A DNA stretch of 64,000 nt from Phanerodontia chrysosporium (GCA_001910725.1 MJGA01000045.1:62001-126000), one strand, 5' to 3'. Shown: positions 51,735-62,608, counted from the stretch's first letter. Translations and numbers: made by a program. Notes: generated by a model from the letters alone, not told the origin.

Positions 51735-53296
51735 ATGGCTGACGCTGATCAAATCGCTCAAATCAACTGGACCGACATCAACTTGTCCTCGGACAATATC
51801 CAACTCTCTCACGAGACCACGGTTCAGGCCATCTCCTCGGTCGCAGCACCAGAGGAAATATCGCAGAACCAAAGGATCTTCATCCAAGAATCGATCTACG
51901 CAGGGGTTGTTGAAGCCTCCCGTCAGAACGAGGCCCACGTGAGGCACCTATTCGATGGGTTCCTCAACATTTTTAACGCGGCTATGACATCGATTCTGGA
52001 GAGGGTGGACGAAGTCCGCCATGAGCTGGTCGAAACCCAGAAAATCACCTATGTTCAGGAAGCCTCGCTGGAAGGCGTCAGGGGGCTCGCAGAAAATGCG
52101 ATCAAACAGTTGAACGCCCTCCCAGCCGGTATCGGTTCAGGAGGTGGCGCACCTGCTCGCCCCAAGTCCGCCCAACCGCCGCTCTTCTCAGGCGAGAAGA
52201 ATACGACGAAGTTTGAGGAATGGAAAAATCTGGTCGAACTTTGGAACAGCACCCAGGGCATCACGACGGACAAACAGCGCATAGTCAATGCGTTGTCCCT
52301 GTTGCGCGAACCAGCCCTGAAGCTGATGCAACCACTGTTGGACAAGAACGCCAGGGGCGAGGACATGGGCTCGGTCGACAGTTTCTGGGCTAGTCTCCAG
52401 ACGGTTTACGGTCAAAAGGATGTTACGCGCACGGCAACGAAGGACCTCGAGAAGCTACTCAACGACAAGTCGGCTCTCCAGAAGGACATCATCGACTACT
52501 CGGTTCGCTTCAAGGTACTCCTCGACAACAGCAGCAAGCCGTTCACGGATGCGCACATGATTAACAAACTGTACGACAACGTCGAGGAGAAGCTGGGCAT
52601 CTTCGTGCTGGGTCGCGGTCGCTCGAGTTGGCCTATAACCGCGTCAGAATTCATGACGTATCTCGTTGAGGCATACAAGGAACTCTACCCCGACCGCGCA
52701 GCGACGCACATCTTCAGCAAGGGAAACTCGCACGGCTCGGGTTCTACACCGGACCCGAATGCTATGGACATCAGCGCGGCTCAGACGGGCAAGGGCAAAG
52801 GCAAGGGGAAACAACAGGCGAATTCACAAGAAGCCAAGAAGGTTTCAACTCCCTGCGCCATTTGCACCGAGCTGAAGAAGTTCGCGCGTGCTAAAACGCA
52901 CGTCACTTCGGACTGCTTCTCGCTCAAGGACCAGAAGCCGCAACAGTCTTCCGGTAACAACAACGGCAAGGCCTCCTCCTCGAGCGGGGGAGTAACAATC
53001 AAGGAAAAGGCAAGAACGCGGCGACAATTGCTGCCAAGAAAAACTCCTTCAATCAAGCGAAGGCCAGGATGGCCGAATTAGAGAAGGAGATCGCAGGACT
53101 CGAGGCCGACGACGAAGTCGTCATTAATGCGGCCCGTATCCACGAATGGACGGAGGAGGACGAGAAGGAGTTGAAACAGACTCCCCCCCAGGAACCCGTT
53201 GATGAGCGGGAAGCTAGGCGTGCACGTATGAGGGCCCGAGCTGCTAAATACGCGAAATCGTCTGACCGGAAAGTGGATTTTCTCAACGACCTGTAG
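51735..53296 (+). pseudogene. gag: B2 Gag (one frame change near the C-terminus)
   Basis: ATG at 51735 with A at -3. N-terminal about 130 residues, then Gly/Pro linker and a capsid-like region (KFEEWKNLVELWNSTQG near 52210). A basic, Ser/Gly/Asn-rich C-terminus includes CAICTELKKFARAKTHVTSDC, a variant zinc-binding stretch. The frame from 51735 stops at 53079-53081. Real-looking sequence (SNNQGKGKNAATIAAKK, then MAELEKEIAGLEADDE) continues in the -1 frame to TAG at 53294-53296. A 1-nt change in the GGGGG run near 52986 explains this. Programmed shifting there is possible but less likely, because the true gag-pol site lies downstream. Confidence 0.75.
53275..53281 (+). promoter_or_regulatory. 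-1 frameshift heptamer, B2 gag-pol
   Basis: G GAT TTT in the Gag phase, followed by CTC AAC GAC CTG TAG. Pol is open in the -1 frame across it. The shape resembles the known G GAU UUA site of a mammalian betaretrovirus pro-pol junction. The same heptamer is at 59074-59080 in C. Confidence 0.6.
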
Positions 53297-56200
53297 TGGA
53301 TCCCTGCGTCCTACAGGTTAATAACGCTGATCATGTACCCACGGCCGAGTCTACACTGGATGTAGATAGAGTAATTGACATTGATGTATTGAACGTCTCG
53401 CGTAATAAATCATTATCGTTCAAACTTCCTATTACTCTGTGGGTGTATGGTAAAAAAGCGCAGGCAGAAGCCCTGGTTGATTCAGGCGCCACGACGAGTT
53501 TCATCAATCACAGCTTCGTCGAAAAGAACAATCTGGTAACTATTAAGTTGGCAAATCCGTATGAAGTAAAAAATGCGGATGGAACGATCAATAAAGCAGG
53601 ACGAATCACTCACGCCCTGCGAGCCTACTTGGAAATTGGAACACACAAACACACCCAATACTTGCTCGTGACAGATTTGCACGACAAAGACATGTACATA
53701 GGGTACAAGTTCCTACACCGGCATAACCCAGAAATCGACTGGGCAAAAGGCAATTGGGAGTTCACCAGATGTCCTGAATCATGCAAAGTCTCCAGCATGG
53801 CACAGAAAGTCCAAGCCCTCGACATCGAAATCGGCAATGACGAGGAGCTGGCAGAGCTCGAACCAGAGCAACCTTGGGAATCCTCACTGGACGATATTGG
53901 AGAAGAGGATATTCCCCACCACATCAACTGGGTTGATTTCAGTAACCCAGAGGAACGAACGCAAGCCGAGGCTGTCGCTGACATCCTGAAAAAGGATGAC
54001 GACGATACAGTCGACACCTCGCAATGGAAATCACAGGTACCGAGTTGGGTCCACAAATTCGAAAGCGTATTCAGTAAAACCAAGTCTGAACGCATGCCCA
54101 CCCACAAACCATGGGATCATGCCATCGAATTTGAGGAAGGAGCAAAATTGCCCCCAATCGGAAAGGTGTACCCACTAGACCAGAGACAACGCTCGTCTTT
54201 CGACGAGTGGATTCGTGAGGAACGCCGAAAAGGCTACATAGAAGAGTCGAAGTCACCCATCGCTGCATCATTCTTTTTCGTAAAGAAGGCCGATGGTAGT
54301 TTGCGACCTTGCATGGATTACCGCCCCTTGAACGGAATTACAAAGAAAAACCGCTATCCTATCCCTCGCATCGCCGACTTAATCGACGCACTGTCTCAGG
54401 CGTCGATATTCACAAAAATCGACCTTCGATGGGGATATAACAATGTCCGCATCAAGGAAGGTGACGAGTGGAAAACGGCTTTTGTAACCAAGGATGGTTT
54501 ATTCCAGGCCAAAGTTATGTACTTTGGATTCGCAAACGCACCGGCAACATTTCAGAATATGATGAACAACATTTTCGAAGACCTTATCCGTCAAGGAAAG
54601 GTTATGGTCTACCTCGACGATATCCTCATCTTCGGCAATGACCGCGAGGAACATCAAAAGATCGTACACGAAGTGTTGCAGCGACTGGAAGACAACGACC
54701 TCTTCGCAAAGGCAGAAAAGTGTCTATTCGAGAAGGACAAGCTCGCCTATCTCGGCATGATTATATCCAAAAATCATGTAGAAATGGACCCTGCTAAAGT
54801 CACTGGCGTAACGGAGTGGCCCGTACCGACCAAGGTCAAGCACGTTCAGGCATTCCTTGGATTCGCGAATTTCTATCGCAGGTTTATTAAAGACTTTGCG
54901 AAGATCACGAAGCCACTCACGGTACTCACCAAGAAGGATCAACCATGGGAATGGGGCCCCGACCAGCAGAAGGCGTTTGACGATCTGAAAAAGACGTTCA
55001 CTTCTGCACCAATTCTACGAATTCCGGACGACGTTAATCCGTTCAGGCTCTCTACCGACGCGAGTGACTTCGCGATCGGCTCGGTTTTGTCACAACTCGA
55101 CCCAAACGATAAGCTTTACCATCCGGTAGCCTTCCACTCCAAGTCACTCAATGTTCACGAAAGGAACTATGAGATATACGACAAGGAGATGTTGGCCATA
55201 ATCCGCGGGTTAGAAGAGTATAGGCACTATCTAGAGGGACATCCGGAGAAATTCGAGATATGGTCAGACCACCAAAACCTGACTTATTTCAAGCAGGCCC
55301 AGAAATTGTCTCGCCGTCAAGCTCGTTGGGCATTATACCTAACAAGATTCCATTTCACACTACACCACAAGCCGGGTAAAACAATGGAAGCTGAAGACCC
55401 TCTGTCCAGGAGACCAGATCATGAAGAGGGGGTAGAACTCGATAATCGCGACCATATTCTTCTGAAACCAGAATTTTTCGCCAATCTGCTCGAAGTCTGC
55501 GCGATCGACGCCTCCCATGACGCTCCAGTAAACGACGATTTACTGCTCCAAGAGGTCAAGAAGGCTCTGTTATCCGACGAAGTCACCAAGAACTATCAAT
55601 CGTTACTCAAATCAGGCCCACGCGAGTTCAAGAAACCGTTAGAGGAATGGAACTTTGAGAATGGATTGCTACTCTTCCGGGGTCATATCTACATACCAAA
55701 GGATGAGAATGAGGACTTACGACGACGAGTAGTCCAAATGCACCACGACCACCCATCAGCCGGACATCCAGGCAGGTGGAAGACCTACGAACTTGTCTCC
55801 CGAAACTATTGGTGGCCGGGAATGTCTGTCTTCGTCAAGAAATACGTCACAGGCTGCGACACGTGTCAGCGAATGAAGAATCGCACACAGCAGACCTACG
55901 GACAACTCATGCCCAACAAGGTACCTAATGGACCTTGGGAAGTTATTACCATCGACTTGATTACTCAGTTGATGCCGTCAAGAGGAAAGGATGCCATTCT
56001 AGTCGTTGTATGCCGACTCACCAAGAGAGCACGTTTCTTCGCGATAACAAACAAATTCTCTGCTAAAGACCTCGCAAAGATCCTGATGGATAAAATTTAC
56101 CCTATCCACGGACTACCTTTGCAGATAATCTCAGACAGAGGAACTCAATTCGCGGCAGAACTCTTTCAAGAATGGTGTAAGCTACTCGATATCGAGTCAG

Positions 56201-57447
56201 CGATGTCTACGGCATATCACCCTCAGACAGACGGTCAAACAGAACGAGTAAATCAAGTTCTAGAACAGTACCTACGCTGCTTCGCTGATAATGTCAATCA
56301 CGAAGACTGGGTCGATTATCTGCCCACCGCAGAATTCGCCTACAACAATGCAGCACACGAAAGTACAAAGGACACGCCGTTCTTTCTAGAATATGGTAGA
56401 CACCCACGGGCAGGACCAACTCTCGACAAGCAAGCCAAAAGCAAAGACTTGAACGAGATATTCAGACTTAGACAAGACGCCCAAGACAAGGCCAAAGCAG
56501 CCCTACAACTAGCAGCGGACCGTATGAAGTGGTACTACGACCAGAACAAGCAAGAACTGCCGTTTAAAGTCGGCGACAAAGTCCTGCTGAATTCAAAGGA
56601 TTACCAAACCACTCAACGCACGCTGACACCGAGGTACCTAGGACCGTTCGAAATCATCGAGCAACTGTCCAAAGTAACCTTCAAGGTGAAACTGCCTTCA
56701 CAATATAGGGCATATCACCCGGTGTTCCACGCTAGTAAATTAATCCCCTATTCTACACCCTCCATCGTCGGCCAACGAGCCGCACCGCCAGAGCCAGAAG
56801 TTCATGACGGAGAGCTCGAGTACGAGGTCGAGAAAATTCTCAACCACAAGACTACCGGGCGTGTCAGGAAACGAAACTGGTACATGGTTCGGTGGAAGGG
56901 TTATGGGCCAGAAGAAGACAAATGGGAACCAGAGAGTAATCTGGAAGGTGCTAAAGAGAAGATCGCGGAATTTTGGCGCGTTCGGAACGAAGAAGCACCT
57001 ATGGAAACAGACGGTTTAGAACTCGATGAAGAGGAAACCCTTCAAATCGTTCTAGATGGTGGAAAGACACCATCCAAGAGCACTACCGAGGCAGCAGGCT
57101 GGGACCTGTATGCAGCAGAAGATGCAACAATTCCAGCAGGAGACCGCAAACTCATCAGCACTGGCATTCACATTCGAGTTCCAACTGGGACCTATGGACG
57201 AATTGCACCGCGATCAGGACTAGCACTCAAAGGCATTCATGTCGGCGCAGGCGTTATCGACCGGGACTACACGGGTATCGTCAAAATACTACTCCTTAAC
57301 ACAAGCGACAGTGACTTCACAGTCACGACTGGAGATAGGACGGCTCAATTGATCCTGGAGAAAATTGCCGATGCCGATATAGAAATCGTCGAAACGCTAC
57401 AGTCAACCGATCGTGGATCAGGCGGGTTTGGATCCACTGGAAAATAA
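53282..57447 (+). CDS. pol: B2 Pol: protease, RT, RNase H, integrase, chromodomain, dUTPase
   Basis: Uninterrupted frame of about 1385 codons. The GTG at 53296 is only the first start-like codon; expression by -1 shift is expected. Residues counted from 53296: protease VDSGATTSF near 61; RT YLDDILIFG near 437; RNase H STDASDFAIG near 587; integrase zinc region and SRNYWWPGMS near 835; integrase core with IISDRGTQF near 943 and HPQTDGQTERVNQ near 975. The chromodomain (YEVEKILNH, YMVRWKGYG) spans about 1174-1225. The dUTPase spans about 1248-1383 with all five motifs: AAGWDLYAAED, GRIAPRSGLA, GAGVIDRDYTG, GDRTAQLIL and RGSGGFGSTG. dUTPase hydrolyses dUTP and would limit uracil in element cDNA. 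A dUTPase fused behind a chromodomain is uncommon. Confidence 0.95.
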
Positions 57448-57473
57448 AAAGTCTTCTCTCGGGAGTTCGAATC

Positions 57474-57487
57474 TGAAGAGGGGGTAC
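57474..57487 (+). other. Polypurine tract of B2
   Basis: GAAGAGGGGGTAC-type purine run immediately before the 3' LTR. Confidence 0.7.
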
Positions 57488-58019
57488 TGTCACAGTTTTC
57501 TAATTCCCTACGGTTTAATTCTCGTAAGCGCCCAGTAGGCGCTAGGGGTTAGGGTTATGGACTAGGGTTAGGACAGGCACGCGTCAGAACGCGGTCACGT
57601 GTTGGTCACGTGCTGGGAATGGACTCAGAGTCATGTGAGGATCTTATCTTTATCTTATCTATGATGTAGACGCTCCGGTACAAGGGTATAGTAGGTAGCC
57701 GGACCCAGGGTCCGGGTAGTGTATTCTAGAATAGCGTAGAAGGTTCCGGACACATCCGGTACTCGGCTTTAGACTTCGCCGAGCCCGGAGTGTCTTGGCA
57801 AGTATCGCACCATCATCACACCATCGTGCATGTGATGGGCAGTATCAGGAGTCTCGGGTAGTACCAGGGGTCCTCCCCTTCATGTATATATACCGGGCTC
57901 TGCTGGGCTTAAGTCCCCAGCATCATCTACCTCGTCTTTCACCCACTTCACTCGCACCCTCGCAGTCAAGTCCAACCCCACTTAAGCTACTAAGGTAAGT
58001 AGCGGGGTTTACTTTGACA
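57488..58019 (+). repeat. 3' LTR of B2
   Basis: 532 bp, same termini as the 5' LTR. It is followed by the ATAAG duplication at 58020-58024 and then C RT sequence. Confidence 0.95.
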
Positions 58020-58024
58020 ATAAG

Positions 58025-59080
58025 GTCTGAGATCTTGGGTATAGAGAAGTGGTCTTTCTTGACAACTTTGTTCAGCTTTCTGTAGTCTTGCACCAAGCGC
58101 AATGAACCATCCTTCTTCTTCACGAAAAAGACTGGTGCTGCCAGCGGGGATTTACTCAGTCTGATATATCCCTTGGCGAGATTCTCCTGAATCCACTCGT
58201 CCAGAGAATTCCTCTCTTCTGGCGACAGCGAGTAATTACGAGCTGGTCGAGGTAGTGTAGCTCCATCGATAAACTCGACAGCGTGGTCATAAGGCTTTCG
58301 TACGGGTAACCGTTCACTTACACACTTCGAAAACACGTCCCCATAGTCCTGATACTGTGCAGGGACAAGCTGCTCCCAGCCCTCGATTCCCTCCAGCGAA
58401 CGAATACTGCACATCACTGCGATCTTCCGGCAGGTTACTGCCAAAACGCGGCCATCTGGGGTGGAAGGGTCGACCCACTGAAGCCAAGGCTTCTTTTCTT
58501 CCTCCTCGAAGTCCTCGTCCATGGGTTCTTCGAGCTCTGCTTGTGCTACTTGAGCCTTGTGGCTGGTAAAGCGACAAGAATCTGGGCATCTGGAGTACTT
58601 CCACTCGCCCTTATCCCAATCTATCTCAGGATTATGCTTCTTTAAGTAGCTAAAGCCGAGGAACATGTCCTTTCCACCCAGATCTGTAATGAGGCATGCT
58701 TGTCTGGAGACATGGTCCCCTACGGCTACGTCGAGCCAAGCGTACTCCTCAATACTGCCACACTTGTTCCTGGAGCCATCTACGTTGTAAACGCGTATCT
58801 CCCTGGCCAGCTGGTTCGTCTTTAGCTTATGCTTCTTGACGAAGGGATGGCTAATGAACACAGCATAGGCCCCTGAATCAACCAGCGCGGTAGTCTGCAC
58901 TCTGATTTCCTTACCCTGACTCAAAGTTACTGGAACGATAAAGCTCGATTTAGAGGGCAAACTAGAGACTTTTCTCGATTCCAAAACTGATCTAATACAC
59001 TCTACTGAGTCGGGAGGGTAAAGGAAATCTAAAAACGGACCAGATGTCGCAGACTCTACATTGGTCCCTGCAGAAAATCC
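58025..59080 (-). pseudogene. pol: C Pol, 5' part: protease and start of RT
   Basis: In the -1 frame after Gag. Protease has LVDSGAYAVFISHPF near 58870 and FLGFSYLKKHNPEIDW. RT N-terminus has APVFFVKKKDGSLRLVQDYRKLN near 58110 and ends at SDLI, where B2 enters. The sequence is in phase with 47119-49405. No stop is seen in this segment. Confidence 0.88.
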
Positions 59081-60636
59081 TCATCGTCTGAGAACACCAC
59101 GCGGTTAATCTTCTGCGCCTTCTCCTTCGAAGACGACTTCTTCTTTTGCTTGGTCTTGGGGGTATCTTCTTCTTCTGAGCTATCCGAGCTCGACTCCTCG
59201 TCAGAGGCTACCTCCTGGAATCTCTCCGAGTCGCTGGCGTACACCTCGCGCACACTGTTCTTCGTGTGGCGAGAGCCCTTATCCTTCTCCTTTCCCTTTG
59301 AAGACGAAGCCTTTGACGAACTGGCCACCGGTGCATTGGTGGTTTTACTCGACGACGTCGAAGAACCTGAGTTGTTCTTCTTCGATGGACACTCCTTGGC
59401 GATATGGCCTTTGCCTCCACACTGAGCGCAGCAGCCTTTCTTTTTTGCCTCCTCGAACGACATGGCAACCTTCTGAACTTTGGTTGTCTTGCCTTTACCC
59501 TGGGCTGAGCCCTTCTTCAAGGCGTCGACATCCATAGCGTCAGGGTCTTTCGACGACTGAGGCTGTCCAGAGAGTACGGTGCCCGTCAAGAGACGTTGAT
59601 CCTGCAGAATCTTCTGAACATCTTTCAACCAACCATCCCAGGTCGTAGCCCACTGAGCACGACCACGGGCTGCCAGTACATCGGCGGCGGCACGAGGGGT
59701 ATGGGCATAGGCTTTGACCAACAGTTCTTCGTTGGAGAAGCCGGTTTGACAGGCCAGCAAACGGAAACGAGCAGCAAACTCGTTGAAAGTCTTCTCGTTT
59801 GTTCCTTTCTTGCTGACAAGCTGCTCAAACTCTGCCCGTGCCCTGTCCTTCTTGACGGTCTGTTGGAATCCTTTCTGGAGTTTGTTCACAAAGTTGGTCC
59901 AAGTACCAAGGGGCTTTGAGTCTGCCACCTTGTCGAAGTACTCTTGCATGACCTTCTTTGCTGAACCTCGCAGGTAAGTCATTGCTGTCTCTATCTTCTT
60001 TTTATCGTCCATTACGCCACGGTGGCGCAATCAGAGTGCCATCGACTCGAGCCAGTCATCCAGCTTGCTAGCCTTATCACCATTAAAGGTGTCAGGCTCC
60101 TTCATGGTAGGGAACAAAGACTGAGACAACCCAACGTTGCCTCCACTAGTGCCTTGCTGAACCAACACTTTCAAGCTCTCGTTTTCCTGCTTCAGCACCT
60201 GCATAGCGCTCTGCAAAGTGCGATTTTGGTTCTGAGCCTCTGCTATCTGCGCAGACAAGTGCTGTCTAGTCTGCTCAAGAGTGTCTATCTGCTCCTGAAG
60301 TGTTTTGGCCTCGGTTTTGCGTTTGCGAAGGACTTCCTTCAAGCAAAGGACTTCTGAACCCATTTCCGACCTTACTTGAGCTATTTCAGCCTTTACCCAG
60401 TTACCCAGGCTGTCAATGAGGGCCTTAATGTCGCCAGGAGTCAGTCCTTTTTGAGCGGCTTGTACCCATGACTGGCTGTACTCTTCGTAAGAGGTCGAAA
60501 GCGGCGCAGCGGCCAAAACTGGGGTAGGGCCTCCCTCAGCCATAGAGCCAAGTTCTAACGCTCCCCAAGGGTCCATGCCACTTGAACTCGAAGCAGAACG
60601 CAAACCAAAGTCAACAGGATTTGAATTGAGCAACAT
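59056..60636 (-). pseudogene. gag: C Gag with zinc knuckle (one stop)
   Basis: ATG at 60634-60636, 30 nt after the ORF1 stop. The N-terminal part has a leucine/glutamine-rich probable coiled coil (LQEQIDTLEQTRQHLSAQI). TGA at 60031-60033 follows DDWLESMAL. In the same frame capsid-like sequence continues (TAMTYLRGSAKKVMQEYFDK), then the zinc knuckle CAQCGGKGHIAKEC near 59420 and a Ser/Lys/Glu-rich tail. Stop TAG is at 59056-59058. The frame is otherwise open. Confidence 0.85.
59074..59080 (-). promoter_or_regulatory. -1 frameshift heptamer, C gag-pol
   Basis: Minus-strand Gag codons GAG GAT TTT CTG contain in-phase G GAT TTT, 15 nt before the Gag stop. Pol is open in the -1 frame. Confidence 0.6.
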
Positions 60637-60665
60637 CTTGATTCAAAAACGCGCAGATACAAAAA

Positions 60666-61396
60666 CTAATCGAGGTTCTTCTCCAAAAACAACCAATCTT
60701 CACCCAACTCCTGAATCAGCTCCCTGCAATGCTCAGTGAAGCGTGGCTTAAGCTCAGTGAAGCTATGTGCGCCTGCCTTCTTCAAATCCCTCGAAATCTT
60801 CTTCCACTCCCTCGTGGTGTACTCCTTTGTCTCGACAATGGTCTGAAGGTGTTTGCGAATGTTGTCGAACCTCTCCTTGAACAAGCCCAAAATGTAGAGC
60901 TCGTGTTCAGTCAACCCAACTCGAAAACGCTGCTCGTCTAGCTTTTGAAAGAACGAACCCAAGTGGTTAAGGGCGCCGTTGAACTTTCGTCCGTAGTCAC
61001 GCAACTGATGGACCTGAGTGTTGGTGTGAAAGCGAAGGTCCTTGGGAATGGGTTTGACTTCGATAGGGGGAGTAGGGGGAGGTTCAATACGCTCGATGAG
61101 GGGGAGAGGGGGAGGGGCGTTCGCGATGCGATCAAGTAGGCGGCGCTTGCGCTGTTCGTTGCGATAGTCTTCGAGCTGAAGCTGGTGCTTGAAGTCGTTC
61201 AAGTCTGCTTCACGAGCAAGCCTTTCACGACGACCAGGGACAGGGGTGTAGGGTGTAGTGCGAGGTTTGTATGCAGGGCGCAGCTTCCCAACGTCTCTGA
61301 AGCGGTGAAGGTTCGAGATCTTGATGCGCTCAAGCAAGGGTTTGCCAGAGCTCTCGTCCTTAGCGAGGACAAAACGGTTCTTAGCAGCTTTAGGCA
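60666..61396 (-). CDS. C ORF1 (pre-gag protein, about 243 aa)
   Basis: Open from TGCCTAAAG (61396) to a stop at 60666. The first base of the start codon is supplied by splicing from 61846, giving MPKAAK at the N-terminus. Contains PLLERIKISNLHRF, an Arg/Glu-rich helix, LLDRIANAPPPLPLIERIEPPP, and the C-terminal block YTTREWKKISRDLKKAG followed by CRELIQEL. Frame intact. No recognised domain. Length and blocks match ORF1 of A and B. Confidence 0.8.
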
Positions 61397-61845
61397 CTAG
61401 TAAACACGGGTCAGCCTGTGTACACAAGCCAGAAAACTTCTCCACACAGGCAAAGTGCAAGGCTTTCCTGCCAGCCAACCCTCAACGAAGAGAAAAGGGG
61501 TTTTACTGCGAGTTTCCACGCCACGCAGCTAAAATTGGTTGGACAGGGTATTACACCCTTAGTCCAGCACTACAACAGGGGTTACTCGTCCGCAGGCAAA
61601 GCCCTCTGAGGTGGGTTACACCACGTTCCCCTGTCTGTACCTAAAAAGGTACTATAGTGCCCACTTACGCCTGTGGATTGGCAGAAAACTGAACAAAGCG
61701 CAAAAGCACTTGTTCAAACAAGCTCCCAGAACCCAAAGCAATAACCTAGGCCACCAAAGGTGGAGTAGGTTGGCTAGCTTCAATCTTCTATCACAAAAAT
61801 GCGCTGCCCTAGCGCCTATACACCAAACCAACCAGCAATACTCAC
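61397..61845 (-). other. Predicted 449-nt intron of C, removing U5 end and PBS
   Basis: Donor GCCA/GTGAGT lies inside the LTR at 61841-61846. The acceptor region has branch site CTGAC about 18 nt before TTTACTAG, which ends at 61397. Exon-final A plus TG makes the ORF1 ATG with context TTTGCCATG. Confidence 0.65.
61776..61786 (-). other. Self-priming PBS of C
   Basis: Minus strand AGATTGAAGCT, 2 nt after the LTR end. It is the exact 11-nt reverse complement of AGCTTCAATCT in the LTR (61927-61937). Confidence 0.72.
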
Positions 61846-62388
61846 TGGCAAAGGTTTACTCGGACTACAAAGGGTGTAGCCAAGCTTGAAGACGAGGTAT
61901 AGAGGCTAGAGAGGTGAGATGCGATGAGATTGAAGCTTGGGAGGCACCCCCAGCCCTCAGGGTTTATATACATGTGCACCAGGTCCCCAGGGACTGGTGT
62001 TCAGGGTCCTAGCTATCTAATACCTACTACGCTATTGGCTAGTGCCCTACAGGCATTCCTACATTCTCCTACACGTTCCTAAATGTTCCTACGATGTCCC
62101 AGAAACCTCCAGAACGTTCCAGCACTGTCCGGACCTGTCCAGAGACCTCCAGGACTTTCTAGTCCATTCTGGAGTGTCTCGGCGCTTCCAGACCCTTGCC
62201 TGCTTCTAGACCTTCGATCATGTGACCCTGGGATACCGCACGTGTGCGCATCACATGACCGCCGTATCACGTGACCGGCCCCGAGTCTAGAGCTGTCACT
62301 TCAGCGCTTCTGCATGTCACAGTTCGGAGTAGTCGCTTCTGTCACCTGCTGCCCCTAACCCTAAGGGTTGAGACGAAAAACTGTGACA
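61789..62388 (-). repeat. 5' LTR of C
   Basis: 600 bp; element sense TGTCACAGTTTTTCG..CATTTTTGTGATA. The second copy at 26243-26842 has the same length. The 3' terminus is TA, not CA, if the boundary is correct. The outer flank is CTCAG; no partner survives. Confidence 0.85.
61927..61970 (-). promoter_or_regulatory. LTR promoter of family C: TATA box and presumed RNA start
   Basis: Minus strand TATATAAA begins at 61970. AGCTTCAATCT begins at 61937, 33 nt later, and is complementary to the PBS. Confidence 0.65.
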
Positions 62389-62608
62389 CTCAGTATGATA
62401 CGTTTCAGTTGTCAACGGTTGCCACTTACATTTGTGGTTACTTAGGTTTACTTGAGCTTCACCCGTGACGTGACAGTCAAGTAACAACGGTTCGACGTCG
62501 TCAAAGCCTTCACTATACTGGAGTGAAGCACCTGCTTACGTGCGAGCAGGCTATCTACTGGAAATTAGGCTCCGTGTAGATGTAGCTTAGGTCTAACGGC
62601 CAAGACCC
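62389..62608. other. Unidentified sequence right of C
   Basis: 220 bp, no ORF of note. It continues beyond the solo B LTR at 63148. Nothing recognised. Confidence 0.4.

Larger units (their letters stand above)
49406..58019 (+). mobile_element. Ty3/gypsy chromovirus, family B, copy B2, complete, with dUTPase
   Basis: 8614 bp with two 532-bp LTRs that differ at three sites by eye and an exact duplication ATAAG (49401-49405, 58020-58024) inside C RT. Order: LTR, self-priming PBS, long leader, ORF1, Gag, heptamer, Pol with chromodomain and C-terminal dUTPase, polypurine tract, LTR. The only damage I see is one frame change in gag within a G run near 52986. This could even be a sequencing error. 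It is the best candidate for a recently mobile gypsy element here. Confidence 0.95.
47119..62388 (-). mobile_element. Ty3/gypsy family C (3' end missing), interrupted by B2
   Basis: Minus-strand element: 5' LTR 61789-62388, PBS, ORF1, Gag, protease, RT, RNase H, integrase, cut at about 47119 by D. B2 sits inside RT with duplication ATAAG. Related to B by the order and sequence of its proteins. Stops: TGA in gag at 60031-60033, TAG at 48749-48751, and TGA at about 48149 where B has Trp. Confidence 0.9.

Noticed and set aside
52960..53081. Programmed frameshift inside B2 gag at the G run
   Set aside because: The gag-pol slip site with a conserved heptamer is at 53275-53281. An extra shift would be needed just to complete Gag, so a 1-nt mutation or sequencing error is simpler.
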